Program-made: the position numbers and the translations under genes | The notes under the pieces: generated by a model | The model's database searches: none | Told to the model about the DNA's origin: nothing | The model's input: only the letters and a program-made list of their open reading frames with translations | Assembly (NCBI GenBank): GCA_035629335.1 | Contig: DASPIB010000001.1 | Location: forward strand, 124,001-188,000 | Source: Verrucomicrobiia bacterium | GTDB lineage: Bacteria > Patescibacteriota > Saccharimonadia > Saccharimonadales > Saccharimonadaceae | Reading direction: 5' to 3' | DNA: 64,000 nt | Shown: piece by piece, positions 8,374 through 16,843 of the stretch | How positions within the stretch are numbered: position 1 is the first letter of the stretch | How the letters are laid out: every line of letters starts with the position of its first letter

Positions 8374-9405
8374 ATGATTATGGCTATCGAACGGATTGTG
8401 CAAACAACGGTGGATCAAACGGTTCCAGAAGAAGAAATTCTGGAGATAAGTTTGCGTCCGAAACGGTTTCACGAATATATCGGGCAAGAACGTTTAAAGA
8501 AAAACTTACAACTGGCAATAACCGCCGCAAAAAAACGTGGTGAACCGATCGATCATGTATTGCTTTATGGCCCACCAGGGCTCGGTAAAACCACCATGGC
8601 CACGGTGATCGCTAACGAAATGGGAGCGGCGATTCGGGTGACTGCCGGGCCGGCAATCGAGCGGGCAGGCGACCTCGCAAGTATCCTGACCAATCTAAAT
8701 GAAGGGGATATCTTGTTTATAGATGAGATCCATCGCCTCAGCCGCACGGTTGAAGAGGTACTTTATAGCGCCATGGAAGATTTCAAGCTCGATATTGTGA
8801 TCGGCAAGGGGCCGGCGGCGCATAGTGTGCGACTTGACCTACCCAAATTTACTGTTGTGGGTGCTACAACACGAACTGGCGCGTTAGCAGCACCTTTGCG
8901 TGATCGGTTTGGGATTATTCATCGGTTAGAATTTTATACGCCACAAGAAGTGCAGCAAATTATCGAGCGGGCCGCGGAAATCCTCGGTGTCGCTATTCAT
9001 CCGAAGGCTTCGGCCAGCCTCGCGACTCGGGCCCGGCTTACTCCAAGGATTGCTAATCGTCTTCTTAAGCGGGTGCGAGATTACGCTGATGTGAATGGTG
9101 ACGGCATAATTGATCATCCCACTGCCCATAAAGCGCTGGAGCTGCTCGAAATTGACGAGCTTGGCCTTGATACTGCCGATCGCAATCTTCTCGCAGCGAT
9201 CATCGAGAATTACAGGGGTGGCCCAGTAGGTGTTGAAACACTCGCGGCGATTACCGGTGATGAGCGTTCGACAATTGAAGACTTTTACGAGCCCTATCTG
9301 CTACAGATTGGCTTCCTCGAGCGCACGCCGCGGGGGCGAAAGGTGACCCATAAGGCTTATGCACATCTTGGCCTATCGGCTCCTGATACGCAATCGGCTG
9401 CGTAG
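8374..9405 (+). CDS. ruvB: Holliday junction DNA helicase RuvB
   Basis: AAA+ hexameric motor of branch migration, 343 aa. Walker A is GPPGLGKTT (about residue 66), Walker B is LFIDEIHRL, sensor 1 lies in [18 protein letters not shown], and a C-terminal winged helix follows (RTPRGRKVT). Starts at 8374 or 8380 are both possible; TATACT at 8364-8369 is very close upstream, so the leader is minimal. The 230-nt space before it holds the structured inverted repeat. Confidence 0.97.
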   Translation: MIMAIERIVQTTVDQTVPEEEILEISLRPKRFHEYIGQERLKKNLQLAITAAKKRGEPIDHVLLYGPPGLGKTTMATVIANEMGAAIRVTAGPAIERAGDLASILTNLNEGDILFIDEIHRLSRTVEEVLYSAMEDFKLDIVIGKGPAAHSVRLDLPKFTVVGATTRTGALAAPLRDRFGIIHRLEFYTPQEVQQIIERAAEILGVAIHPKASASLATRARLTPRIANRLLKRVRDYADVNGDGIIDHPTAHKALELLEIDELGLDTADRNLLAAIIENYRGGPVGVETLAAITGDERSTIEDFYEPYLLQIGFLERTPRGRKVTHKAYAHLGLSAPDTQSAA

Positions 9406-9476
9406 TCAATAGATTGTATGGATCCCAGCGACGGGCTCTGTGCGCGTGCGAATCACGATCTGTTATAATAACGGTA

Positions 9477-10283
9477 ATGAAGAAAGACCAGCAACCACCT
9501 CAGTATCCGCAATCGCCACACATTCAGCCACCATCGGCGCCGCTGCAGCCCGACCCAGCAGCGCAGCCGGTAGCTTATGATCAAGCCGGTCGACCGCTCT
9601 TTGCTCATCCACCAAGCTCTGGTACCGCTCAAGATGCAGCGCCGCAAGTCGTCTACATGGCGCGGCCATTGCAGCCGCAAGATCCGGTAATACCCGAGGA
9701 GATTCGGCGTAAACACGAGGAATCAAAACGCAAATATCCTTTTCTTAACCTGAGCGAAGGCGAATATGTTGTCAGTGCTATAACTCGTCATCCAATTGGT
9801 CTTTTGTCGGTATGGCTAGCCGAAGGAGTGGCGATTGCGCTGTTTGCAGCGCTTGGCATCCACGCCACAACTCCTGATGGCGCCCAGCTACTAAATTCGC
9901 TGGGGCTTAACTTCGATGCGATGATGGGCATCGGTATTTTAGTGATCATTCTACTCTTCTTGCTCGGTTGGGTCGGGACGATTATTTATCTTGGCAACAA
10001 GTTCTTCTTGACTAACGAAAGTGTGATTCAGTTTATTCAAACTGGTTTGTTTTCGCGAAAAGAACAGACAATCAGCTTACAAAACGTCGAAGATGCCAGT
10101 TTTCGTCAACATGGTATTTTGCAGCATTTGCTTGATTACGGCTCGATCCGGCTATCGACCGAAGGTGAAGAAACCACGTATCGCTTTCATTTTGCCATTA
10201 ACCCGCGTAAACAAATTTCCATTTTGAACAATGCGGTTGAAGCCTTCAAAAACGGCCGGCCAGTGATGCCTAACGACGATTAG
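9477..10283 (+). CDS. Membrane protein with proline-rich N-terminus and bacterial PH (bPH_2/DUF304) domain
   Basis: Residues 1-65 are rich in Pro and Gln, two TM segments follow (about 105-122 and 138-160), then a bPH_2-type domain (NKFFLTNESVIQFIQTG, the Q-N-V-E-D element, YGSIRLSTEG). Such proteins resemble YdbS/YdbT, membrane proteins of unclear role. TATAAT is 7 nt before ATG 9477, so it is probably leaderless; an upstream extension to 9414 is not supported. It ends one base before the stop codon of the convergent pilin gene. Confidence 0.8.
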   Translation: MKKDQQPPQYPQSPHIQPPSAPLQPDPAAQPVAYDQAGRPLFAHPPSSGTAQDAAPQVVYMARPLQPQDPVIPEEIRRKHEESKRKYPFLNLSEGEYVVSAITRHPIGLLSVWLAEGVAIALFAALGIHATTPDGAQLLNSLGLNFDAMMGIGILVIILLFLLGWVGTIIYLGNKFFLTNESVIQFIQTGLFSRKEQTISLQNVEDASFRQHGILQHLLDYGSIRLSTEGEETTYRFHFAINPRKQISILNNAVEAFKNGRPVMPNDD

Positions 10284-10673
10284 TTAACGATTCGTTTTGA
10301 CGTAATCAGCTTCTTTTTCGAGGCTAGTGCGGAGCGTGTAACCTTCGCACTTTCCTTGGCTACAATTAGTTGGATCATAGCGATAGGTGCTTTTTGCATC
10401 ACCAATTTTGTTACCAGCGGGATCCGTCAGTAGCTGTGGATCAACTGAGGGCAGAATTTCGGCGGTGATTTTTTCTGGATAAAATTTGTGCTCCTTAAAG
10501 AATACTTCTTCTAAGCTCTGGTGCATGGCGTTAATGGCGGTTTTACGCTGGGTGTCGCGGGCAAGCATCTCGAGGTCATTTTTCTGGATAATAAACAGCG
10601 CGCCAGCGCCAATTGTAATCACAATTATTACTAAAAGCTCAACTACCGTAAATCCGCGTGCATAATTCTTCAT
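10284..10673 (-). CDS. Type IV pilin-like protein
   Basis: A short basic leader, MKNYARG, precedes FTVVELLVIIVITIGAGALF, the class III prepilin signal: cleavage after Gly, N-methyl-Phe, and Glu at +5. The C-terminal part contains a disulphide-capable pair (NCSQGKCEGY). It probably forms or primes the pilus built by the operon at 12.4-18.6 kb. The ATG at 10673 is preferred to an upstream one: TACAAT is 6 nt before it (leaderless). Confidence 0.88.
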   Translation of the reverse strand: MKNYARGFTVVELLVIIVITIGAGALFIIQKNDLEMLARDTQRKTAINAMHQSLEEVFFKEHKFYPEKITAEILPSVDPQLLTDPAGNKIGDAKSTYRYDPTNCSQGKCEGYTLRTSLEKEADYVKTNR

Positions 10674-10714
10674 ATAGGTATTGTAGCATGTAGCCAAGGC
10701 GTGGTACTCTCGCG

Positions 10715-10750
10715 TATAATTAAAGTAAGAGTAAATAGGTTTTCAGGAGG
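10715..10750 (+). promoter_or_regulatory. recA promoter and ribosome binding site
   Basis: TATAAT at 10715-10720 and an excellent SD, CAGGAGG, at 10744-10750. The leader is about 30 nt. I see no obvious LexA-type palindrome. Confidence 0.6.
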
Positions 10751-10758
10751 ACAGGATA

Positions 10759-11793
10759 ATGGCAGAGACGACGAAAAAGACTGCAAAGAAAGAATCAAGT
10801 GCTGATGATGGTAAGCTGAAGGCCTTGGGGCTAGCAGTTGAGCAAATCACCAAGCAATTCGGCGACGGCTCGATCATGAAGCTTGGTGAAGGGCACCGGG
10901 CGCATGTTGAGTTAATTCCGTCAGGCTCGTTGAGCTTGGACCTTGCTTTGGGCGGCGGCTACCCCAAAGGGCGTATTATTGAAATTTACGGGCCAGAAAG
11001 CTCAGGTAAAACCACCTTAACGCTCCATGCTATTGCCGAAGTGCAGCGCCAGGGTGGCACGGCGGCCTTTATTGATGCCGAGCACGCGCTTGACCCGAGC
11101 TACGCCAAGCGGCTTGGAGTTGATACTGATAACCTGCTGGTGAGTCAGCCAGATAACGGTGAACAAGCACTCGAAATTACCGAAACTTTGGTGCGGTCAA
11201 ACGCGGTTGATTTAATTGTGGTCGACTCGGTGGCGGCACTGGTACCGCAAGCTGAAATTGAAGGTGATATGGGCGATAGCCACATGGGCCTACAGGCACG
11301 GCTGATGAGTCAGGCACTCCGCAAGCTGACCGGTATTATTAATAAGTCAAAAGCGACGGTTGTCTTTATTAACCAAATTCGCATGAAGATTGGCGTGATG
11401 TTTGGTAACCCAGAAACCACTACTGGTGGTAATGCTCTAAAGTTTTACGCATCGGTGCGGCTCGATATTCGCCGTACTGGCCAGATTAAGGTGGGCGAAG
11501 ATATTACCGGCAACCGCACCAAAGTGAAAGTCGTGAAAAACAAGATTGCGCCGCCATTCCGTGTGGCAGAATTTGACATTATGTACAACGAAGGTATTTC
11601 TAAAACTGGCGATGTGCTTGATCTTGCCGTGCAGCACGGAGTTGTTGGTAAGGCTGGTGCCTGGTTCGACTATAACGATGCTAAGATTGGCCAGGGCCGT
11701 GAAGCTACCAAGGCCTACCTTAAAGAACATAGCGATGTTATGGCCGAAATTGAAGCTAAAGTCCGCGAAAAAGTTGCCGCTGAAGAGGTGTAG
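10759..11793 (+). CDS. recA: Recombinase RecA
   Basis: 344-aa strand-exchange ATPase. It has a lysine-rich N-terminus, Walker [10 protein letters not shown], the [16 protein letters not shown] strand, loop L1 ([18 protein letters not shown]), loop L2 ([18 protein letters not shown]) and a normal C-terminal domain. No intein. The start is set by the strong SD. recX follows 52 nt downstream. Confidence 0.98.
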   Translation: MAETTKKTAKKESSADDGKLKALGLAVEQITKQFGDGSIMKLGEGHRAHVELIPSGSLSLDLALGGGYPKGRIIEIYGPESSGKTTLTLHAIAEVQRQGGTAAFIDAEHALDPSYAKRLGVDTDNLLVSQPDNGEQALEITETLVRSNAVDLIVVDSVAALVPQAEIEGDMGDSHMGLQARLMSQALRKLTGIINKSKATVVFINQIRMKIGVMFGNPETTTGGNALKFYASVRLDIRRTGQIKVGEDITGNRTKVKVVKNKIAPPFRVAEFDIMYNEGISKTGDVLDLAVQHGVVGKAGAWFDYNDAKIGQGREATKAYLKEHSDVMAEIEAKVREKVAAEEV

Positions 11794-11845
11794 CACGAAG
11801 GTAACTTACTTCAACGCTCTAAAAAACAGGGATTTCGCGTAGCGC

Positions 11846-12451
11846 ATGCCTAAAGTAACTGCCATCAAGGGCGCCGTAAAAACCAAAGGTCGCTACAACA
11901 TATTTATTGATGGGTCGTTTTCGTTCTCGCTTAGTGAAGCCCAGCTGATTGATAGCGGTGTCAGGGTTGGGCTCGAGATTACCGAACAACGTCTGGCTGG
12001 GCTAAAAGACGACAGCGCGTTTGGTAAAGCCTACGCGCGCGCATTAGAGTACATTTTTCGACGACCGCGCAGCCGCAAAGAGATTGAAACGTATGCCTAC
12101 CGGAAGCAGTGGCCACCCGAAATGACGGCTAAGATCGTCAAGAAGCTAGAAGAGAAAAACTATATAAACGATACGGCTTTTGCCGAATCGTGGGTGCGCT
12201 CGCGCCAGGCTACGAAACCCAGCAGTAAAAGAAAACTGACACTTGAACTACGGCAAAAAGGCGTGGATGCGGCCAGCATAGAGCAGGCGCTGGAAGAAAA
12301 TGACTTTGATGAACTAGGAGAATTGCGGCGAATTGTCGACAAGCGACGGCACCGTTATACGGATGAACAGAAGTTTATGGCGTATCTGGCGCGTCAGGGG
12401 TTTAGCTTTGATGCTATTAAACAAGTCTTGCGCGAAAGCGAAGATAGCTAG
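11846..12451 (+). CDS. recX: RecA regulator RecX
   Basis: 201-aa helical-repeat protein with family elements ALEYIFRRPRSRKEIETYA, KKLEEKNYINDTAFAESWVRSR and LRQKGVDAASIEQAL. RecX inhibits RecA filament growth by binding in the filament groove. It is adjacent to and co-oriented with recA, the classical arrangement. Its stop overlaps the end of the convergent PRC-barrel gene by 4 nt. Confidence 0.93.
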   Translation: MPKVTAIKGAVKTKGRYNIFIDGSFSFSLSEAQLIDSGVRVGLEITEQRLAGLKDDSAFGKAYARALEYIFRRPRSRKEIETYAYRKQWPPEMTAKIVKKLEEKNYINDTAFAESWVRSRQATKPSSKRKLTLELRQKGVDAASIEQALEENDFDELGELRRIVDKRRHRYTDEQKFMAYLARQGFSFDAIKQVLRESEDS

Positions 12452-13023
12452 GCTTCGGGTTTCGGCCGTGGCTCGCCGCTCCGGAATGGGTTATAAAATA
12501 GCTTTTCCTGAGCGGTAGCAACCGGGTTTTTAATTGGTGTGCGGGTAGAGCGGACGGTAATGGCTTTATTGGTCACATTGACAATTTGCGAACGATGGAT
12601 TAGCAGCTCGGTGTTGACCAAATTTTGCAAAAATGGGCGCTGTACGTATAATTGCTGGACTAAAAAGTTAGCAGAATTCACGCTATATGTCATTACCTTA
12701 CCGAGCTTGCTGCCGGTATCATCGAATACGGCCATACCTTCGAGTGCAAACTGAAGATCAAGTATTTCTTGCATAGAAAACATATCTTCCGGTGACACCA
12801 GCTCTTCGCTGGAATTTATAATAAAACCGATATCGCTTACCTCGCGAATATCCTCAGCCAGAAGCAGCGCGGGGTTAAAATCAAGAAGTGACCCTTCAAG
12901 GTAAAATGCGACAATTTCTAAGCGGCGTGGATCAATCACCGGCTGGCTCGTTGCTGCCAGTTCGGTGCCGGTTTGCAGGCTCATTACCGGTGTGCCAATA
13001 AAGTTTTGGACCATGAATAACAT
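12448..13023 (-). CDS. PRC-barrel domain protein, last gene of the pilus operon
   Basis: 191 aa with a PRC-barrel-like pattern: IGTPVMSLQTGTELA near the start and GMAVFDDTGSKLGKVMTY as a second half-barrel, suggesting two barrels in tandem. The Lys/Pro-rich C-terminus (NPFRSGEPRPKPEA) is probably disordered. It lies downstream of pilO and a small membrane protein on the same strand, so a link to pilus function or assembly is plausible but inferred. An alternative start is ATG 13014. Confidence 0.7.
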   Translation of the reverse strand: MLFMVQNFIGTPVMSLQTGTELAATSQPVIDPRRLEIVAFYLEGSLLDFNPALLLAEDIREVSDIGFIINSSEELVSPEDMFSMQEILDLQFALEGMAVFDDTGSKLGKVMTYSVNSANFLVQQLYVQRPFLQNLVNTELLIHRSQIVNVTNKAITVRSTRTPIKNPVATAQEKLFYNPFRSGEPRPKPEA

Positions 13024-13074
13024 ACTATAAGCAGTATATATGAAAAGCAGCGAAAGCTAAATCATTCGGTATGC

Positions 13075-13371
13075 TTATTCACTGAACGGGTTAATTCGGC
13101 CGCCAGGTAAGTTGTTTGCCCAATTATCGCCACGCCCGCGAAGTTCGGTGATTTTATCGATTGTTTGTTGGTCAAAGTTGGTGCGCAAAGACTTAGCTTC
13201 GGCCTCGGCTTTATAGTTTTGGTCAACTGGTTGGCTTAAGATTTGGTTGATGCTATAAACGCTAATAATCATCACCGCTAGTGCTAACAAAATAAAGATC
13301 AGCGCGTGGTGCTTACGGAATGGCGATGTGAGTCGATTAAATTTATTAGGAGCAAGAAAATTGGTTTTCAT
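13075..13371 (-). CDS. Small single-TM protein of the pilus operon
   Basis: 98 aa with a basic N-terminus, one TM segment (HALIFILLALAVMIISVYSI) and an external hydrophilic tail. It follows pilO after one nucleotide, so it is almost certainly co-transcribed. No family is recognised; its position fits a PilP-like accessory slot, but there is no sequence support for PilP. Confidence 0.7.
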   Translation of the reverse strand: MKTNFLAPNKFNRLTSPFRKHHALIFILLALAVMIISVYSINQILSQPVDQNYKAEAEAKSLRTNFDQQTIDKITELRGRGDNWANNLPGGRINPFSE

Positions 13372-13372
13372 A

Positions 13373-13963
13373 TTACCTCACATATACCTCAAGGCCGATA
13401 GTTGGGTTGGTGATTCGTGCCGCGTTTTCAGTATCAGGGCTCAGCGACACGCCGGTGACTTGCATTTTGGTTAAATTTTGCTCGATAGATTTTAAAAAGC
13501 GAAGAAAGTTGGTGTAAGGTAGCGGGTTTTGTAGGGTAATTGTGACCGGGACGATTTTTAATCCTCCTGGTGCTACCCGGGGGGCGGCTTGTCCGCTACC
13601 AGTGGTTGGCGCGGTGTTGGTATCAAAGCTGAAACCAGTGACGGTTACACCTGAGCGCCGAGCAAAAGTATTGATATCGTCGATGATCTGATTTTGATAC
13701 TGGTATTCTTTTGATTCGGCGACAATCTCTGACGCTCGCTTCACAATGTCTTGGTGGTCGCGCAAGTACGTTTCCATGCGCTGCAGTTGCTCTAAGTCAC
13801 TCCGACCGACTGTGGCATCGATCTTCTTTTGCATGGAGTCACGCGCAGCCTCGGTAAGCATTGTACCGAGCAGGTAATACCCAAGTGCTGCAAGAAGAAT
13901 CAGTAATAGCAAGCTCCCAAGCAGCACCCGGCGAAACGCCACCGCTGTCATGCCTTGTTTCAT
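13373..13963 (-). CDS. pilO: Type IV pilus inner-membrane protein PilO
   Basis: 196 aa with one N-terminal TM segment (LLGSLLLLILLAALGYYLL), a coiled-coil and a ferredoxin-like periplasmic domain (LPYTNFLRFLKSIEQNLTKM), the PilO layout. PilO pairs with PilN to link the PilM ring to the envelope. It overlaps pilN by 4 nt (ATGA), implying translational coupling. The low-complexity segment NTAPTTGSGQAAPR is a likely linker. Confidence 0.85.
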   Translation of the reverse strand: MKQGMTAVAFRRVLLGSLLLLILLAALGYYLLGTMLTEAARDSMQKKIDATVGRSDLEQLQRMETYLRDHQDIVKRASEIVAESKEYQYQNQIIDDINTFARRSGVTVTGFSFDTNTAPTTGSGQAAPRVAPGGLKIVPVTITLQNPLPYTNFLRFLKSIEQNLTKMQVTGVSLSPDTENAARITNPTIGLEVYVR

Positions 13964-14517
13964 TGGGTGGTTCCTTCAGGGTGCAAAGTAACATTTAGTT
14001 GAACGCTGACAGGATACGCTCGGTTAGTGCTATCTTGGATGATATTGGTAATACTGACGTTGCTAAATAGCGGCGAAGCTTCGAGGGTGCCTTTGAGCTG
14101 CAGTGCGCCATCGTAGTTTTTTGTCCGGGCAGCCAGGGTTGAGGGAGTGTTGAAGTTAGCTGGGGTCAGGGAGATATCGGTCAGTACCGTGCCACGCGGG
14201 AGTGTTTTGGCAACCGCTACCAGTAGTTCGCTGTAGACGATTTCTTGCGACAAAATAGATTTGGCAGTGGCTAGGTTCTTCGTGAATTCTTCTGCTTCGC
14301 GTCGGACCTGGCTGAAATCTGCTGTTCGCGCTTGGTTATCACGCTGCTCTTGTAGCGCTTGTTCACGTTCTTGGAAAGTAATAAAGAATCCGACACCAAA
14401 AACCCCACCGACAGCTAAGATGGTAATCGCGACTAAAATGTTGTAGCGAAGCAATAAAACATTGGTTCGGGCGGCCCGCAGTTGCCGTTTTTCTTCTGGG
14501 CTGAGGAGGTTGATCAT
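13960..14517 (-). CDS. pilN: Type IV pilus assembly protein PilN
   Basis: 185 aa. The conserved cytoplasmic start INLLSPEEKR is the PilM-binding peptide, followed by one TM segment, a coiled-coil and a ferredoxin-like domain (LPRGTVLTDISLTPANF). It overlaps pilM and pilO by 4 nt on each side. Confidence 0.88.
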   Translation of the reverse strand: MINLLSPEEKRQLRAARTNVLLLRYNILVAITILAVGGVFGVGFFITFQEREQALQEQRDNQARTADFSQVRREAEEFTKNLATAKSILSQEIVYSELLVAVAKTLPRGTVLTDISLTPANFNTPSTLAARTKNYDGALQLKGTLEASPLFSNVSITNIIQDSTNRAYPVSVQLNVTLHPEGTTQ

Positions 14518-15578
14518 TTCCAGACATCCTCCGGGGCGATGCTCGCTAGCCCCGCGACAGTGATGTAGCGCGGCTTAAACTGACGCGGCGGCTGTTCGAG
14601 CGTATTAAAATCGAGGATTTGCCACGGGCTGGCGATTCGCGCCGGCATAACCAGGGAGTTGGTAAAGTAGTCACCAAGACCAGGGATATTTGATCCACCC
14701 CCGACAATCACTACTTGTTCAATCTTTTTGCCAACGCCAATGCGTTCAGTGTAATAGCGCATTACTTTTCGGACTTCAGTGACGATTCGCTTTAAGTTTG
14801 GTTCGACCGCCTCTAAGATTTTTGCTTGTCGTGGCCCGGCGTTTAACCCATGAAGTACTTTAAGCTGATGGGCATTTTCTAGGGTGACATGCAGCTTTTT
14901 GGCGATATCAAGCGTAAACGTGTTGCCTCCGATAGCGATACCGCCGGTCACCCGAATAGAGCCATCGAGAATGGCAATATCGGTGGTTGCCGGCCCAACA
15001 TCAACAATTACCGTCGAGAGCCCACCTTCTTCGGTGTGAGTAAGTAAGCGAGCGACGGCGCTTATGCTCGGCTCAACCAGTATGACCCGAAGCCCAGCGG
15101 CTTTGCAGGCAGCTAAACAGACATCGACAATTCGTTGTGGTACCGCACAAAGGAGTACCGAGATAGTTTCGTTGGTACGCTCGATAATTTCATAATCGCT
15201 ATAGAGCTGTGATAGTGGCACCGGAATATACTGCTCGGCCTCAAGCGTAATGGCCTCGCTGAGGTTTTTTTCGGCACTTGCCGGCAGGCTGAATGAACGG
15301 GTATAGGTGCGGGCAGTTGGGATGCTTACCACGGCATGATTGCTCTGAACGGTTCCGACAAGTTTGTCTTTTAGTAGTTGCTCAATGCAGCTAGCTAAGT
15401 AGTCGCTGTCACCCTCGTCGAAAGCTTGCTGGGCCTTTACCGGGTCGAGATCAATCGAACCATACCCAAACACCTTATTACGGCGCGGGTCGCAGTCCAT
15501 GACTTTAATACTCGTTTGACTAAAGTCGAGACCAATGATCGGCTTGTCCCTGTAAAATAATTTACTCATGATGCCCAC
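14514..15578 (-). CDS. pilM: Type IV pilus actin-like protein PilM
   Basis: 354-aa actin/FtsA-fold ATPase. Phosphate-1 loop IIGLDFSQTSIKVMD, phosphate-2 VIVDVGPATTDIAILDGS, and the adenosine motif VVIVGGGSNIPGLGDYF are visible. It forms the cytoplasmic ring that holds PilN. Complete and of normal length. Confidence 0.93.
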   Translation of the reverse strand: MGIMSKLFYRDKPIIGLDFSQTSIKVMDCDPRRNKVFGYGSIDLDPVKAQQAFDEGDSDYLASCIEQLLKDKLVGTVQSNHAVVSIPTARTYTRSFSLPASAEKNLSEAITLEAEQYIPVPLSQLYSDYEIIERTNETISVLLCAVPQRIVDVCLAACKAAGLRVILVEPSISAVARLLTHTEEGGLSTVIVDVGPATTDIAILDGSIRVTGGIAIGGNTFTLDIAKKLHVTLENAHQLKVLHGLNAGPRQAKILEAVEPNLKRIVTEVRKVMRYYTERIGVGKKIEQVVIVGGGSNIPGLGDYFTNSLVMPARIASPWQILDFNTLEQPPRQFKPRYITVAGLASIAPEDVWK

Positions 15579-15616
15579 TAGCTATTACGACCAGTATAGC
15601 ATAAAAAGCTTATGAT

Positions 15617-16840
15617 TTACTGTTTAATGTTTTGGGCCAGGCTACTAATCGGCCCCATCACGCTGGCAGCAATTAATCCCACCATGGCACCCATAATAAC
15701 AATCATGACCGGCTCAATTACCGAGCTGAGCGATTCGATGGTGGCGTCGACTTCCTCGTCATAAAAGTCGGCTACTTTTATAAGTACGGTGTCAGTTTGG
15801 CCGGTTTCTTCACCGACTGCCAGCATTTGGGAAATCAGTGGCGGAAACAGGCTACTTTTTTTGAGGGCTTCAGAAAGCTGCTTGCCGTTTTTGACTTCGT
15901 CAATTGCCCGGGCAACATCTTCTTCGTAGACAACATTGCCGATTGCCCGACCAGTTACTTTTAATGATTCGATTACACTGACGCCGGCACCGAGCAGGGC
16001 AGCAAAGGTCCGGGCGAAACGAGCCAACGCCACTTTTTTAATGACATTTTTAACTATTGGTACCCGTAGCAGTAGCTGATGAAATTTTCGCTTACCAGTT
16101 GGTGTTTGGATGTAGCGCGATACCAAGAAAAAGATCGCAGCGATACCCCCGATAATCAAGTACCAGAAGGTTTGCATAAAGCCGCTGAGGCCAAGCATCA
16201 CTTGGGTAATCAGTGGTAATTCAGCATCGGGTCCACCAAGATCTTTGATGATAGCGCCAATTTGCGGTACGACAAATATCATCAGGCCAAAGAATGCCCC
16301 GACCGTGATGACCAAAAGGATCATCGGGTAGGTCATGGCGCTACGGACTTTTTTACGAATGGCAGCGTTTTTTTCTTGCTGAAGCGCTAGCCGTTTCAAA
16401 ATGGTATCAAGAATACCAGCCGTTTCGCCGGCGCGGGTCATATTGATGTAGACATCGCTAAAAACTTGGGGGTGCTTGGCGAATGCATCGGCTAACGTGG
16501 AGCCGCCTTGGATATCTTTGCTGACCTGTTCAAGTACTTCTTTGAGCATGGCATCTTCGGTGTTGGCCTGCAGGCCGGTCAGGGCGCGAAACAGCGGCAC
16601 GCCGGCACTGACCATGGTGCTCAGCTGCCGGGTAAACATCACTAAGCTGTCAGCCTTTACTCGTTTTTTGAAGAGGCGTTTAATATCAAATGATGCCTTT
16701 TGCCTTTGCTCTTTCAGGCTGACCGGCCGGAGCCCTTCACGGCTGAGCGCTTCAAGCGCGCCTGGGCGATCAGTCGCTTCGACCGTGCCATTTATAATGC
16801 TGCCGGATTTATTTACCGCTTGATACGAAAAAAATGCCAT
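15617..16840 (-). CDS. pilC: Type IV pilus platform protein PilC (GspF family)
   Basis: 407 aa. The N-terminal YQAVNKSGSIINGTVEATD is typical, followed by two T2SSF domains, each with a cytoplasmic helical bundle (FTRQLSTMVSAGVPLFRAL; FARTFAALLGAGVSVIESL) and TM segments at about 170-195, 225-245 and 375-400. It couples the PilB motor to pilin polymerisation. It starts 3 nt after the pilB stop. Confidence 0.95.
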   Translation of the reverse strand: MAFFSYQAVNKSGSIINGTVEATDRPGALEALSREGLRPVSLKEQRQKASFDIKRLFKKRVKADSLVMFTRQLSTMVSAGVPLFRALTGLQANTEDAMLKEVLEQVSKDIQGGSTLADAFAKHPQVFSDVYINMTRAGETAGILDTILKRLALQQEKNAAIRKKVRSAMTYPMILLVITVGAFFGLMIFVVPQIGAIIKDLGGPDAELPLITQVMLGLSGFMQTFWYLIIGGIAAIFFLVSRYIQTPTGKRKFHQLLLRVPIVKNVIKKVALARFARTFAALLGAGVSVIESLKVTGRAIGNVVYEEDVARAIDEVKNGKQLSEALKKSSLFPPLISQMLAVGEETGQTDTVLIKVADFYDEEVDATIESLSSVIEPVMIVIMGAMVGLIAASVMGPISSLAQNIKQ

Positions 16841-16843
16841 AGC